DNA of 64,000 nucleotides from Aphanomyces cochlioides (Eukaryota; Oomycota; Saprolegniomycetes; Saprolegniales; Verrucalvaceae). Where the stretch lies: assembly GCA_019828595.1 (NCBI GenBank), contig JAHQRK010000049.1:92837-156836 (forward strand), written 5' to 3'. Below the pieces are notes generated by a model that did no database searches, was not told the origin of the DNA, and worked only from the letters and a program-made list of their open reading frames with translations. The translations under genes and the position numbers were made by a program. Of this stretch, positions 42,289-52,480 are shown one piece after another (the first letter of the stretch is position 1; each line of letters opens with the position of its first letter).

Positions 42289-43362
42289 CTAACAACCACA
42301 ACCAGCGGCAAACGCTTGGAGCGATTTGACTGTCATAGCCTCCATTGCCACGTTCCATGTTCGCCATTGGAAACGCTACGCCTGAACTGATCGACTGAGA
42401 TGACGACGCTTTGAATCAAGAGTTGTAAGTCGGGAATTGAAATGTCTCTCTCGTAGTATAGACATTTCAATAGTCGAATAGGCCAATTTTTCTCAATGAC
42501 CGTCGCTACGCTTGCAACAATCGAGGCGCACATATCAGCAACACCCAGAGTAAACGTTTCCAAAGCACATTTTTCGAGCATCGGAGCCAATTTGCACCAA
42601 TTTTCCCGCGGGAAACGCAATCCGGTCCAAGGTAAATGGCAGATCGATGTACTTTCAACAGACATTCCATCGCGTCGGCGTTGACATTAACGTTGTCCTC
42701 AAGCTCGAGTCGCAAGACTTTGGACAGCTCAATCGGCTCGCTAACAACTTGACAGTGTCAGAGTCGAGATCGTTGAGTGGCAACGACTGGATGGACAATC
42801 TCAGTCGAGTGAAATCCACATCGTCAAAGTTGAAATATAAAAACAATTTGAGTCTCTCCAGAGAGGAATGGCTTGGTAAAACGATTGATTGAGCTCGTTG
42901 TCCACGTCAGTCCAGTCTTCATCTTGAGGGGTAAAGTCAAACACTTGGCAGGTTGGACGACGAAACCATGCCATGAGGTTGGTTCGATTGGCTTCAGTAA
43001 GTAGATATCCCCATAGTACAACTCGTATTTCGTTGAGCAGATCACTTGTGACCACAAATTCAAAGAAATCATGACACATTGCATGATAATCCTCTTCGTC
43101 TGGCTCGTAAGAATTGTCATAATTTGCAGTCAACAAAGACGTCAAGTGGGATAGTCGAGGCAAAACATCCCTGCAAGGCAATTGAAATGTGAGAAATGCG
43201 GAGGTCTCAAAAATCTTTCGGAATTTGGAAACGTCTCGACAAACCACTCAATCGATGCCATGGGATGCAAATGCTTATTGTACGAGTGGGCATCTTCTGC
43301 GTCGTAGCTATCTCCTTGCAAATGACAAGATTCGAGTCGTACTTGGCATTGTCTTTGTACCA
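42289..43362 (-). pseudogene. LRR-family copy 13, N-terminus missing, several frameshifts
   Basis: Begins at WYKDNAKYDSNLVIC (about 43362) without the F-box-like region, then YNKHLHPMASIEWFVETFPN, DVLPRLSHLTSLLTANYDNS, AWFRRPTCQVFDF, QSFYQA, DFTRLRLSIQSLPLNDLDSD, ENWCKLAPMLEKCALETF and SIPDLQLLIQSVV, ending VKSLQAFAAGCGC (stop 42289-42291). Frames change near 43200, 42880, 42750 and 42400. The closest relative is copy 15, which starts at the same residue. Confidence 0.75.
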
Positions 43363-43897
43363 TTTTAGTAGTCCATTCTTCAGAGTTATTACCTTATCGG
43401 TCAGTTGAAGGATTTGATTGGGTAATTTTTCTTCACCTGTGAGCTCTGTGGTCTATGCTAAATTCGATTGATGAGTACCAAAATGGCTCAACCCCAGCGG
43501 TGATTCTCACTCTCCAGTGATCGTTCTTGCGAGGTGAGCCATGGCCAGCGACGACACTGACTGCTTGTGTTTGGCTTGCAGTTTCAACCGACTGATGATT
43601 TAGGCTAGTTGGGGTGCACAACATATTGTACTAGCACAGATTTAACTCGCAGGAAATATTTGTATTCGATTCCAAGAGAACCGATGAGCCCCAACCGTGC
43701 AAACATAACATCCCTGTGAACTTACAGTGTCAGCAGACCAACTTTCCGTGTGTCAACTGCCTCGTCGACATCTTCCTCAAGACATCCTGCTTGATATTTA
43801 AGGGGAATACACACGAGAACAATCGAGTGTTCGCACAAGTGTACCGTGAAATTGAGATGCTTGTTGCGTAAGAGGATATCTTTTCCACCTGAACCTT
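43363..43897. other. Intergenic between LRR copies 13 and 14
   Basis: Would be the upstream region of copy 13 but holds no F-box-like segment. No gene is supported. Confidence 0.4.
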
Positions 43898-45239
43898 TCA
43901 TTCGATTGAAGCAATCACGAAATCAAATCCAGATTCGATGGCAAACGCTTTCAGTGACTCCGCCCCTTTATTGTTCCATGACTTCAACTGGAGCCGTTTC
44001 AGCTTTGCCGGTCGCCTGGGATGAGCAATGCGTCGAATCAAATGTTCCACACCAGGAATGGTCCAATTCTTCCACACAAACTCCAAACTACATAATGTCT
44101 GGTTGCTTTGAGTCGCCACTATCAGAGAGTATCAACCCAGGGGGGGATGGATTTAAAGAAATCGACCGACAAAAATTCCAAAGGGCATTCCGCAAACAAC
44201 GGAGCCAATGCACACCATTCTATACTCGAACAGTCGATTTCGGTCAATTGCAAGCGCGTGATAGATGTCCGCGGCAAGATGCGCAATAGACGCTCCAAAC
44301 CAACTCTGGCGCCCGCGTACTCTTGAATCTCAAGTTCTTTGACTCTGGAGCCTTCCAATTGACTGATCACTGTCTCCATAGAAGCAGAGTCCACCTTGTA
44401 GAATTGCAATGACTCCATGGCAAATGAAATACCCGTGAGATCCACATCTTGAAAGTCCCAATCCGTGAGCTTGAGTGGTTTTAGTGGGCTAGTGAGCATG
44501 ACTTGAGAAAAAGATTGTTCCACGTCATGGTCGATTTCATCCCAAAGATGATTATTTTCCCCCGTTTTGAATTCAAACACTTGGGCTGTTCGTCGTCGGA
44601 CCATTTGATAAGGTTGGTGGCGTTGTCCGCTGTGAGGGAATGGTTTTCAGGAAACAATTGAAATTTTGCAAGCTGGTCACTCTTGGCAGCAAATTCAAAC
44701 AAATCGTGCCAGATTCGATGATAATCGTCTTCGTTGTCGTCACAATATTTGTTGTCACCAATGCACAACGACGTCAAGTGGGCAAGTCGACGCAAACTAT
44801 TCTTGCAACGAAAACGGCGTTCCTCTTGCCACGTCAAGCAAATATTGACACGAGTAATTCGTAGTTTCCAAAACTTGTTGTAAACTTGATTCGCCTGGGG
44901 AAATTCCTCGACAAACCATTCGATCGAAGCCATGGGATTCAAATATTTCTCAAACCAGTCAGCATCTTCTGTGCGATAAATCACCACGTTTGAGTAGTAC
45001 TTGGCTACAGCCTCGTATGAGGAAATATCTTTCCATAGTTTTAATGTTGGCCATAGTTGCGAGAGCTCTTCTTTCGAGTTCAAAAGCTCTTCAAGAGGAC
45101 CCAGCTCGATGGAAGGCGACAAAGCTTTGAGAAACGCAAGGACATCTTCGCCGTCTGTAGTATAAAAAGTAATCTTCACGATAATGTCAAGTGGCAGCAT
45201 GGACAGTGGAGATGACGTCGATGATCTCGACTTTTTCAT
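43898..45239 (-). pseudogene. LRR-family copy 14, full length with two frameshifts
   Basis: ATG 45239 (MKKSRSSTSSPLSMLPLDII) is followed by an F-box-like region (DVLAFLKALSPSIELGPLEE), LWPTLKLWKDI, SYEAVAKY YSNVVIYRTEDADW, IEWFVEEFPQ and SLRRLAHLTSLCI. After NLIKW a base is missing: the next frame gives RRRTAQVFEFKTGE, VEQSFSQVML, LLRILPRTSITRLQL and LFAECPLEFL. A second shift lies near 44130 by a run of seven C, after which SNQTLCSLEFVWKNW, LIRRIAHPRRPAKLKR and FAIESGFDFV complete the family. The open frame extends upstream to an ATG at 45368, but family alignment favours 45239. Only two single-base lesions were seen, so sequencing error should be excluded. Confidence 0.75.
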
Positions 45240-45519
45240 CGTCGCGGTGTCGTCTCTGCTTGGAGTATGACCAAGCAAACGTAACGACCAATCGCCATCA
45301 CCTTGACGCGTTACAAATGACATTATCCAAGTGATGGTCGTCAGGAGAGATGAGAGACTACTTGTCATCTCTGCGCGCTAGAGCTCCATAAAACGACTAG
45401 TATTGCTTGTTGTGTCGCTTCCAGTTGGGCCGCAAGATGGGAAAGATCTTCTGGGGCATCCAGACAGCACTTTGTCACAAGAAGAGCCGAAAAGAGTTAG
45501 GATTATTATTGAAAATCTT

Positions 45520-46075
45520 TAGGACCCGTCTGGCAACCGAAAATATTACAATAAATAGGTCCAAAATGCCATTTTGAGGCCAAATTCAATATTTAGGTCA
45601 AAATATGAACTTGTTTATCTCCAAGAGTTTTGCACCAAATCCAATATTTTTGGTTGGGATATACTCACTAGAGGCTCCCAAAATGCCATTTTACGAGATG
45701 GAGGTTTTAGGGTGCGTCTGGCAAAATTTCAAAATCAATATGCCATTTTCAGCAAAATTGGGATCAACGATTTATGGCGTATTCAAAATGGAAGTAAAAC
45801 CTCCATTTCGTAAAATGGCATTTTGGGAGCCTCCAGTGAGTATATCCCAACCAAAAATATTGGATTTGGTGCAAAACTCTGAGATAATCAAGGTCATATT
45901 TTTACCTCAATTATTGAATTTGGCCTCAAAATACCATTTTGGGCTTATTTATTGTAATAATTTCGGTTGCCAGACGGGCCCTTACCTCTATTTTGAATAT
46001 GCCATAAATCGTTAATCCCAATTTGGCTGAAAATGGCATATTGATTTTGAAATTTTGCCAGACGCACCCTTAACT
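45520..46075. mobile_element. Fold-back element with interleaved inverted repeats
   Basis: The ends are inverted: left AGGACCCGTCTGGCAACC and right, reverse-complemented, AAGGGTGCGTCTGGCAAAA. Inside, segment A (about 45522-45707) pairs with A' (about 45800-45983) and segment B (about 45708-45792) with B' (about 45987-46073), giving the order A-B-A'-B'. Diagnostic words are CCAATATTTTTGGTTGGGAT and GGCATATTGATTTTGAAATT. Non-coding; open frames here are by-products of the repeats. Confidence 0.75.
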
Positions 46076-46248
46076 TTGTACCATTTTGGTGTAGTTCTGT
46101 TGGAGTAAAATCACAACTGAGAGCAGCTTCCAGGAATATCCATCATGGCGGAGCATCGACGAGCGGTATTGAACATGTTATAGTGTTATTTATGTAGGCT
46201 CTATTAAAAGTTCATCCTTCACATTTCCCCCTCACACTTATCTCCTTA

Positions 46249-47075
46249 CAAAGACATTGCCAAGTACTACTCGAATGTTGTCATTTGCAATACCCAAAGA
46301 AGATCGCTTCGACGCTGAAGATGCCCACTGGTACAACGAGCGTTTGCATCCCATGGCATCGATAGAGTGGTTTGTCGAGACGTTTCCCAAGGCGATAGAG
46401 ATTCCGAATAACTTTTGGGACCTACGCATTACTCGAGTCACGATTGTCATGAATGCGATGGACGATACGCGAACGAGCTGCAAGGATGTTTTGCCTCGAC
46501 TATCGCACTTGACGTAGTTGTTGATTGCAAATTATGACAATTCTTACGAGCCCAACGAATAAGTTACCATGCAATGTGGAATGATTTCTTCAATTCGTGG
46601 TCACAAGTGCTCTGCTGAATGAAGTGCAAATCTTACTGAAGGCACAGCTACTTACTGAAGCCAATCTAACCAACCTCATGGCATGGTTTCGTCGTCCAAC
46701 CTCCCGAGTTTACTCCTCAAAAGGAAGACTGGACTAACGCGGACAACGAGCTCAAGCAATCGCTTTACCAAGCCATGTTTGGCTGTTCCTCTCTGGAGAG
46801 ACTCAAATTGTCATATTTCAACGTTGACGATGCGGATCACTCGACTGAGATTGTCCATCCAGTCGTTGCCACTCAACGATCTCGACTCTGACACTGTCAA
46901 GTTGTTAGCGAGCCGATTAGAAGGGTCCAAAGTCTTGCGACTCGAGCTTGGGGACAACGTGAACGTCAACGCTGACGCGATGGAATGTTTGTTGAAAGTC
47001 CTCCATCCGCCATTTAACTTTGACTAATTTGCGTTTCCCGCGAGAAAATTGGTGCAAATTCGCTCCGATGCTCGA
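46249..47075 (+). pseudogene. LRR-family copy 15, truncated at both ends
   Basis: Starts at YKDIAKYYSNVVIC without the F-box-like region and continues with HWYNERLHPMASIEWFVETF, WDLRITRVTIVMNA, DVLPRLSHLT, then frameshifted AWFRRPTSRV, QSLYQAMFGCSSLERLKL, LDSDTVKLLASRLEGSKVLR and AMECLLKVLH. It ends at about 47075, shortly after REN/KLVQIRSDAR-type sequence. Highly similar to copy 13, on the opposite strand, with the same 5' limit. Confidence 0.75.
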
Positions 47076-47289
47076 TTTATATATAACTTGATGTTTGTAT
47101 GTAATAAAATAGTTTGACAGAAATGCATTTTGCGAGGAATGCACAGAAACGTTTTTCTGTGGATGTGTAAGAGCATCTCCGGTCACTGAGTTTTGCCACT
47201 GAAACTGACTTTTTTCAGTGCCGAAAATCCGACCTGAGTTTCAGAACTGCGTGTTCCTTCAGCAAAACCTCCACCGGTACACGGAGTCT

Positions 47290-47484
47290 TTATCCCGTGT
47301 TTCTGTTAAATTTAATATCGAATAAACCCTCAGAGTGATTTGTTGTAGAAGATGACACAACATTCATTGTTATCTTGGTGCTGAGTCCCAGAATGTCGAC
47401 GAGTATTGACTGGCTCCAGCAATTTGGGTCTTCAGATACTTGGATCAAAGTTCTACAGGCAAGCTCGCTCTCCGTGTCGGACAT
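47290..47484 (-). pseudogene. Myb/SANT-like companion, N-terminal remnant
   Basis: ATG 47484 starts MSDTESELACRTLIQVSEDP, aligning with MSDAENELLCKSWVQVSEDQ in the companion gene at 20803. About 65 codons remain before the TIR region; the rest of the protein is lost. Confidence 0.55.
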
Positions 47485-47734
47485 CCACACCAATATCCTC
47501 TTGGCACTTGCAATAAATAATAGTAGCAGCAACCTCGAAAAGTATACATTCATTCAAACATTTCTTGCTATACATTAGAGAGCTTTCGGTAAGCCGAATT
47601 TTGACTTTGACTTGAGGATCCTATCTCAAAGTCGATGTCAGAGAACATCGTCTTTCGGTACATTGTTGAACTTAGTACTTAGGATAATTCCTAAACAAAA
47701 ATTCAACATCCTGAACAGTGTTTTCATTCAACAA

Positions 47735-48369
47735 ATGGTGCTCCCTCGAGTGTTGACGGCTGCGGAGGCGATCGACCTGATTGCGGGTGTTCTCCACGCT
47801 TGCGAAGGGGACATTGATGATTTCTTATCGATCATGGACATATTGATATCTCGCAACGTGTTTCGTTCTCGACCTGGGCGACCATTAGTTTGCTACAACA
47901 ATTCCTTCAATCGCCACATGGACGATGGGACTGCTATTCACAACTTCCGTTTCACTGTCAATCAGCTGCAAACCCTTTCAGACAAACTTCATTTGCCTCA
48001 TTTCATTATCACTACGTCGATGAACAAAGTGGACGCTCTAGAGGCGATTGCGCTCGTATGTCGACGTTTGACGGAACCGTCACGGCTTTTTACATCAGCA
48101 AATGAGTTTGAACGCTCAATGGAGGACTGTAGTCGAATTATCTTGGAAACAATCCGTCTGATCTACAAAGCATTCTCCAATCTACTATACTTTCACGAAA
48201 GATTAGCGACAGTTCGATGTGGTAAGCCCTGTAACAAGGTTAATCTAAGATTACATAGCGCAGTATGCCAAAGCTGTTGAGAAGAGGAGTGGCCTCAGTG
48301 CTTTGAAAACATGCATCGGTTTTATCGACGGAACGAAACAGTATATATCACGGCCAACACCTCGGCTCA
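47735..48369 (+). pseudogene. PIF-type transposase, N-terminal half with intron
   Basis: ATG 47735 (MVLPRVLTAAEAIDLIAGVL). The sequence PGRPLVCYNNSFNRHMDDGT, ALVCRRLTEPSRLFTSANEF and LYFHERLATVRC is typical of fungal and oomycete PIF-like transposases. A 37-nt GT-AG intron (48222-48258) joins RC to AQYAKAVEKRSGLSALKTCI, leading to the first catalytic motif GFIDGTKQYISRP. The frame then runs into foreign sequence at about 48357-48370; the second Asp and the Glu are absent. Without splicing the frame stops at 48278-48280. Confidence 0.75.
48222..48258 (+). other. 37-nt intron in PIF-type transposase
   Basis: GTAAGCCCTG...TTACATAG. Canonical ends, in-frame stop inside, and splicing restores the conserved FIDGT region in frame. 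Confidence 0.65.
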
Positions 48370-49288
48370 ATGCAGCGGACAGCCGAGCGAGAAGATGCGA
48401 CAAGGGGAGAAAATGCTGACGACGAAGCGAGTTCAGAAGACAGTTCAGCGGACAGCTCCGACGGCGAAGTCAAGGATATGAGCCTAGTCTACATTTCTGA
48501 AGACGAAGATAACGATGGCCAGCTGGACGAGAAAACCCTCGAAATGCGGGAGAAGAATCGAGCCGACCGCGAACGACGTGAGCGCCACAAGATCGAGAAG
48601 TATGGGCCAGATTTTCGCCGTGCAGAGTCAGATTCCTCCGTCACATCCCTCAGCGGCGAAGACACCGACGAGTACAAAGAGCGCAACTATCAGAAAGCTC
48701 AAGCGAAGAAGGCGGAAAAAGAAGCGAAAGAACAAAGAACTGATGCGACGCAATCATCGAATGTATTCAACAGTGGTTGTGACAGATATCAAGCACCCGC
48801 GGATCACAAACTTTGATCGCAAGTTCCTAGTTGAATGGAAGAAGAAGCGCCTGGAGTACGAACGGCTGCTCAGAGACAAGTGCCGACATGCAGGCAATGC
48901 GAAGAGCCAAATGGTTGGATACATCGAGTCATGCGATCCAAATCTGCTGCGCTCCATGTGTGAAACGATATGGTTCGAACCCGACATCACGAAACAGCGA
49001 CTGCGCGAAAGGATCGAAGAGATTCTGAACACACCGTCTCATTCATTTGGAATTACTGAAGCTGATCTAGAAGATTACTGCCACGATCTGCGCATGCCGG
49101 GAACAGGCTCGGTTGCCAGTCGTCTAGGCCTATTCATGATGCAAGTCAACGATGTCATTGAAAAATACGCCTTGAAGGAAGTGAGAATGAATCCTCGAAC
49201 ATACTTGACGTCTGTATTGGACTTAACAGAAACATATTTTGTCCGAACACTCGGACAATATGCTCGGACATACCTGTGGTTTGTATAG
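48370..49288 (+). pseudogene. Retrotransposon gag-like fragment 1
   Basis: ATG 48370 opens an acidic N-terminal region (ASSEDSSADSSDGEVKD) and charged repeats; a frameshift near 48745 leads to a conserved gag-type block (FDRKFLVEWKKKRLEYERLL, GYIESCDPNLLRSMCETIW, RLRERIEEILN). This corresponds in position to YDRDHLVAWLKKRIKYEGDV in the gag at 50627-52480. No zinc knuckle follows. Plus strand, opposite to the other gag. Confidence 0.6.
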
Positions 49289-49911
49289 GCACAAGGTGGG
49301 TATATTCGTGTTGACCCCGAGCGCCCGGGAGGCCGTCTGCGCAAGCGCGGCCGGACGAGAGCCCGGATCTAAGCCTCTCTAACCAAATGATCTTTATTTA
49401 TTTCTCGTCGGGATAAGGCCGTGCCGCTCCCTGGCGAGGCCTGTGGAGCAATGAATCACACTTTATCGGAAAATAGTATTTTATCCGTTTAAATGCTCTA
49501 AGTACGTGTCCGAAGCGTGTCGCATGTCCGAGTCGTGATGGTATGGGGATTTGGTAAAGTAAACCGGCGTCCTCTTACTTTACTGTTCTTAACGGTATAG
49601 TCACTTTACTGTAAGTTGAGGGGTAAAGGAAACCGTCGCACACTACCTCGGATGCCTGCAAAATTGGTGCAGTGTGGAAACTCACAATGCTTCCCACCGT
49701 CGTGGCGAAAGTGCTTCCACCGAAGTGTGGACCATTGTACAACCTTCTACGGAGCAGAACTTGATCGCATCTGTCGGGACAGAGTTAATTCCACAAAGGA
49801 CACATATTGCAGATAATATTGTCCTTTTCAGTGAAATGTGGACTTGGCAGGTCATTGACCAAATCGCATAGTAATCAATCGACTATGCTGAATTTAATAT
49901 GAAATATTGTA
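49289..49911. other. Retroelement-derived and other non-coding sequence
   Basis: Contains GGATAAGGCCGTGCCGCTCC (near 49421), similar in inverted form to GAGCGGCGGCACGGCCTTA near 55177, possibly LTR-derived. Around 49540 a short stretch reads VMVWGFGKVNRRPLTLLF, like the MVWG motif of Tc1-type transposases; too short to call. No intact gene. Confidence 0.35.
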
Positions 49912-50149
49912 CTGTCTTTTTCGTCCAAATTTACAGTTTTGATCAAAATCGACGAAATTTATGTGATCAATCTGGCAATAGTGAATTCAAGTATAATCGG
50001 AAGGTACATGAATTAATGTGTGTGTGTGTTGGTGTGTTTTGTGTGTGTTTAAACAAATTCTGGACGCTGATTGGCTGGTTCGATTTGGTGATTGATTGAA
50101 AGTTTGATCGATTTCTGCCAGGTTCGGATATTTTGAGTCAATCAGAGAA
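49912..50149 (+). mobile_element. MITE family B, copy 2
   Basis: Starts CTGTCTTTTTCGTCCAAATT and ends GAGTCAATCAGAGAA before TA (50150-50151). About 90% similar by eye to 15100-15334 in the opposite orientation. Its right end is close to the truncated 3' end of the retrotransposon protease. Confidence 0.7.
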
Positions 50150-50236
50150 TATAGTATGCAAAGTTCAGTACAATTTCTTCCTAGCAATGGTACCTGCATT
50201 CCAGAATACCACCACGCATGATTTCTACGCCAACTA

Positions 50237-50548
50237 CTACCTCAAACGGTCAATGTTGATTCCAACCAATCGGAGCGTCTGGTCGGATACCAGCAGCTCA
50301 TCACCTTCGGCCACGATGTAGCACTTCCTCTTGCCAGGTACGCGCACTGCTCCAGCCGATGTCTGCATGGTGAGGCCCAATTCCACGTAGGCGTATGATT
50401 CGAAGCCTTGATCGTTGCAACCAATGCCGCGGAGGTGTTCGCACAGCTGAACTATCTCGAGCTTCGGGCATCTTGTTTGAAGTTGTTTGAGAATCGACAT
50501 TGGGATGACATCGATCTCAGCGCCGGTGTCGGGACAATACAGGGACAA
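50237..50548 (-). pseudogene. Retrotransposon aspartic protease (PR) fragment
   Basis: Contains the retropepsin active-site motif in YCPDTGAEIDVIPMSIL, a middle part VELGLTMQTSAGAVRV and a family-like end LLVSDQTLRLVGINIDRL. The open frame has no ATG; it begins after a TAA just beyond the gag stop, so it was probably expressed by a frameshift or readthrough from gag. Reverse transcriptase, RNase H and integrase are missing beyond 50237. Confidence 0.7.
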
Positions 50549-50550
50549 TA

Positions 50551-50594
50551 CAAGGACAAGAACGCTATATTAACATTAATAGCGCTCTTGTCCT
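50551..50594. repeat. Near-palindrome between gag and protease
   Basis: GGACAAGAACGCTATATTAA and TTAATAGCGCTCTTGTCC form an imperfect inverted repeat around a very short loop, between the gag stop (50627-50629) and the protease frame. It could act as an RNA structure aiding recoding, or be a local duplication; GTATTGTCCC is also tandemly repeated next to it. Confidence 0.55.
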
Positions 50595-50626
50595 AAGTCA
50601 TTCTTCGCGCGTTTCGCCTTCTTGCG

Positions 50627-52480
50627 TTACATGTAGCTGTTGTGGCTGGCGGCGTTCGCAATCTTCTTCACCTTTCTCTCGCTTGAACTTGTACGCTCTG
50701 GGCATTGCGCCATCATATGACCCGGCTTGCGGCAGTTGTAGCACACACCAGACGGCTTCAAGTCAAACTTCACCTTGGGCTTGTCATCCTTTCCCGATGT
50801 TGGGCCATACTTCGTCATTCGCTGGTTGTGGCGAGTGTTGGCATGCAGGTCACCCTGGGGGGACCGATGCGATGCTTCTGGACTTTCCGTGTCCTTGCGA
50901 TCATGTGATCGGCGGAACTTGGTCTTGGGTTCGGGTGACGGACTTGACGAACTGAAACTGTCTTCACGTTCCCGCATGAGTGACGTCATCGCATGTTTTT
51001 CCACCAGTTCCTCTGCAGATCGGTGTATCTCCATCTGTTCCTCAATCAAATCGCTGAGCGCTTCAAGTGTGTGTCTTCTTGGGTCCACGTTGTAGTTCTC
51101 ACGCACTTGACCTTGGAGGGTGAGTGGTCGAATCTTCGTGATGGCTATGCGGAGGAACACCTTGCGGACATCCTTGTCTTCCATAGACCGTTGCAGACAA
51201 TTGTCTTGAATCGCAGTGTAGAGTTGGTCCATAAAATCCAGTAATCGAGAGTTGACATCTCCCTTCCTCTTCATCAACACATCACTGAGGGCTTTCTTGA
51301 TCTCGCATTCTGTGGCGCGCTTCATCGACGGTCTCGTTTCCACAATATTCCGGATGTATTGCTGGAATCGGTCTTCCGTGAGATCACGCACGTCGATCTT
51401 CAGCTTGATCTTGCATAGCACCTCGAGCAGGCTACGCGAGATGGAGTCCATCCATTTCTTCGTGTAGGCTTGCCATTCCATTCCATGTTCCGTTGCGGCA
51501 GAACGTACATCGCCTTCGTACTTGATGCGCTTCTTGAGCCATGCCACCAGATGATCGCGATCGTAACTTTCGATTTCTGGCGCCTTGATATGACTGGAGA
51601 GAAACTTAATGCCGCCACCAGATGGTTGGTCCTGTCTGGCGCGTCGCACTGGCGATCTGCTCCAAGATCGTCCACGTGGTGGAGATCGTCGTCGCGGCAA
51701 CGAGCGGTCGCGTCTTGGAGGTCGGTCATGTCGTGGAGATCTTTCTCGTCGCGGGGATCGCTCACGTCTTGGGGATAATTCACGTCGCGGAGAACGCTCA
51801 CGTCGAGGAGATTGGTCTTGTCTTCCGTCAGCAATATGTCCCCATCCACCGCCAGGGATGGGATGGTTGGACGGCGGTACGCCTTTTGTCCACGCATCTT
51901 CGATTTCTTGCGCGCGCTGTGCGTCAACTTGAGGGCGCTGGGTATCGTGTCCGCGTTGGCGCTGTTCCTCGATTTTCGCTTCGCGGCGCTTGTTCGCGGC
52001 GATGGTTTCTTCCTCGATCTTTTTCCGCTGAGTCTTCGTGATTTTGACCTTCATGATGCCGAGCATCTTGTTTTCCATCTGGCCGACCTTCTTCTTCGCA
52101 GCATGAAGTTCGTCGTCGTCGACAAAGAAAGGGTCGTCATATTCTTCGTTCCTTTCCATCCACTCGGTGTCCATGTAGCGGATGCCCGGTGTACGCGGCT
52201 TGACGGGGATCTGATAGCGCGCCTTTGCTGCTTCGTACAGCACGACCTTGTGGTGGATTATGGCGTACTCGTCATACGTGAGGTCCTTCGGCTCCTTCGT
52301 GTCATGGGTTACGTCATTCGCCAGCCGTTGGAATAATTCCCGTTGGACGCTCGTCATAGTCGCTGACAGAGGTCCCCAACTTGGGCTTCGGCTTCGTTCC
52401 GACGCTTGGCTTGTTGCAGTTGGTGCTTCCGTGGCCACCGCGTCGTCACTCTTCGTCTCCTCGGAACTACCAGGGTCCAT
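50627..52480 (-). CDS. LTR-retrotransposon Gag polyprotein
   Basis: An open frame of 617 codons from ATG 52480 (MDPGSSEETKSDDAVATEAP). Order of regions: charged N-terminus; Arg/Ser/Pro-rich stretch with repeated RRERSPRRE units (residues ~225-280); capsid-like helical core (YDRDHLVAWLKKRIKYEG to RRHTLEALSDLIEEQM, residues ~305-480); nucleocapsid with one CCHC zinc knuckle, CYNCRKPGHMMAQC (about residue 585). Gag packages the element RNA into cytoplasmic particles. The protease fragment follows on the same strand. No pol beyond the protease is present, so the element is incomplete although gag is open. Confidence 0.8.
   Translation of the reverse strand: MDPGSSEETKSDDAVATEAPTATSQASERSRSPSWGPLSATMTSVQRELFQRLANDVTHDTKEPKDLTYDEYAIIHHKVVLYEAAKARYQIPVKPRTPGIRYMDTEWMERNEEYDDPFFVDDDELHAAKKKVGQMENKMLGIMKVKITKTQRKKIEEETIAANKRREAKIEEQRQRGHDTQRPQVDAQRAQEIEDAWTKGVPPSNHPIPGGGWGHIADGRQDQSPRRERSPRRELSPRRERSPRRERSPRHDRPPRRDRSLPRRRSPPRGRSWSRSPVRRARQDQPSGGGIKFLSSHIKAPEIESYDRDHLVAWLKKRIKYEGDVRSAATEHGMEWQAYTKKWMDSISRSLLEVLCKIKLKIDVRDLTEDRFQQYIRNIVETRPSMKRATECEIKKALSDVLMKRKGDVNSRLLDFMDQLYTAIQDNCLQRSMEDKDVRKVFLRIAITKIRPLTLQGQVRENYNVDPRRHTLEALSDLIEEQMEIHRSAEELVEKHAMTSLMREREDSFSSSSPSPEPKTKFRRSHDRKDTESPEASHRSPQGDLHANTRHNQRMTKYGPTSGKDDKPKVKFDLKPSGVCYNCRKPGHMMAQCPERTSSSERKVKKIANAASHNSYM

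Larger units (their letters stand above)
47171..48369. mobile_element. Second PIF/Harbinger element, right part missing
   Basis: The left TIR at 47171 (GAGCATCTCCGGTCACTGAG) matches the TIR of the element at 20517-23256, including the subterminal ACTGAAACTGA. It carries a Myb-like companion remnant on the minus strand and a transposase on the plus strand, divergent rather than convergent. The transposase stops after its first catalytic motif, where gag-like sequence begins; no right TIR was found. Confidence 0.65.

Noticed and set aside
45574..46015. Open frames of 79 and 136 codons within the fold-back element
   Set aside because: They are produced by the inverted repeats and show no protein features.
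49540..49600. Tc1 transposase fragment suggested by VMVWGFGKVNRRPLTLLF
   Set aside because: Only about 20 residues, no DDE motif in any frame around it.
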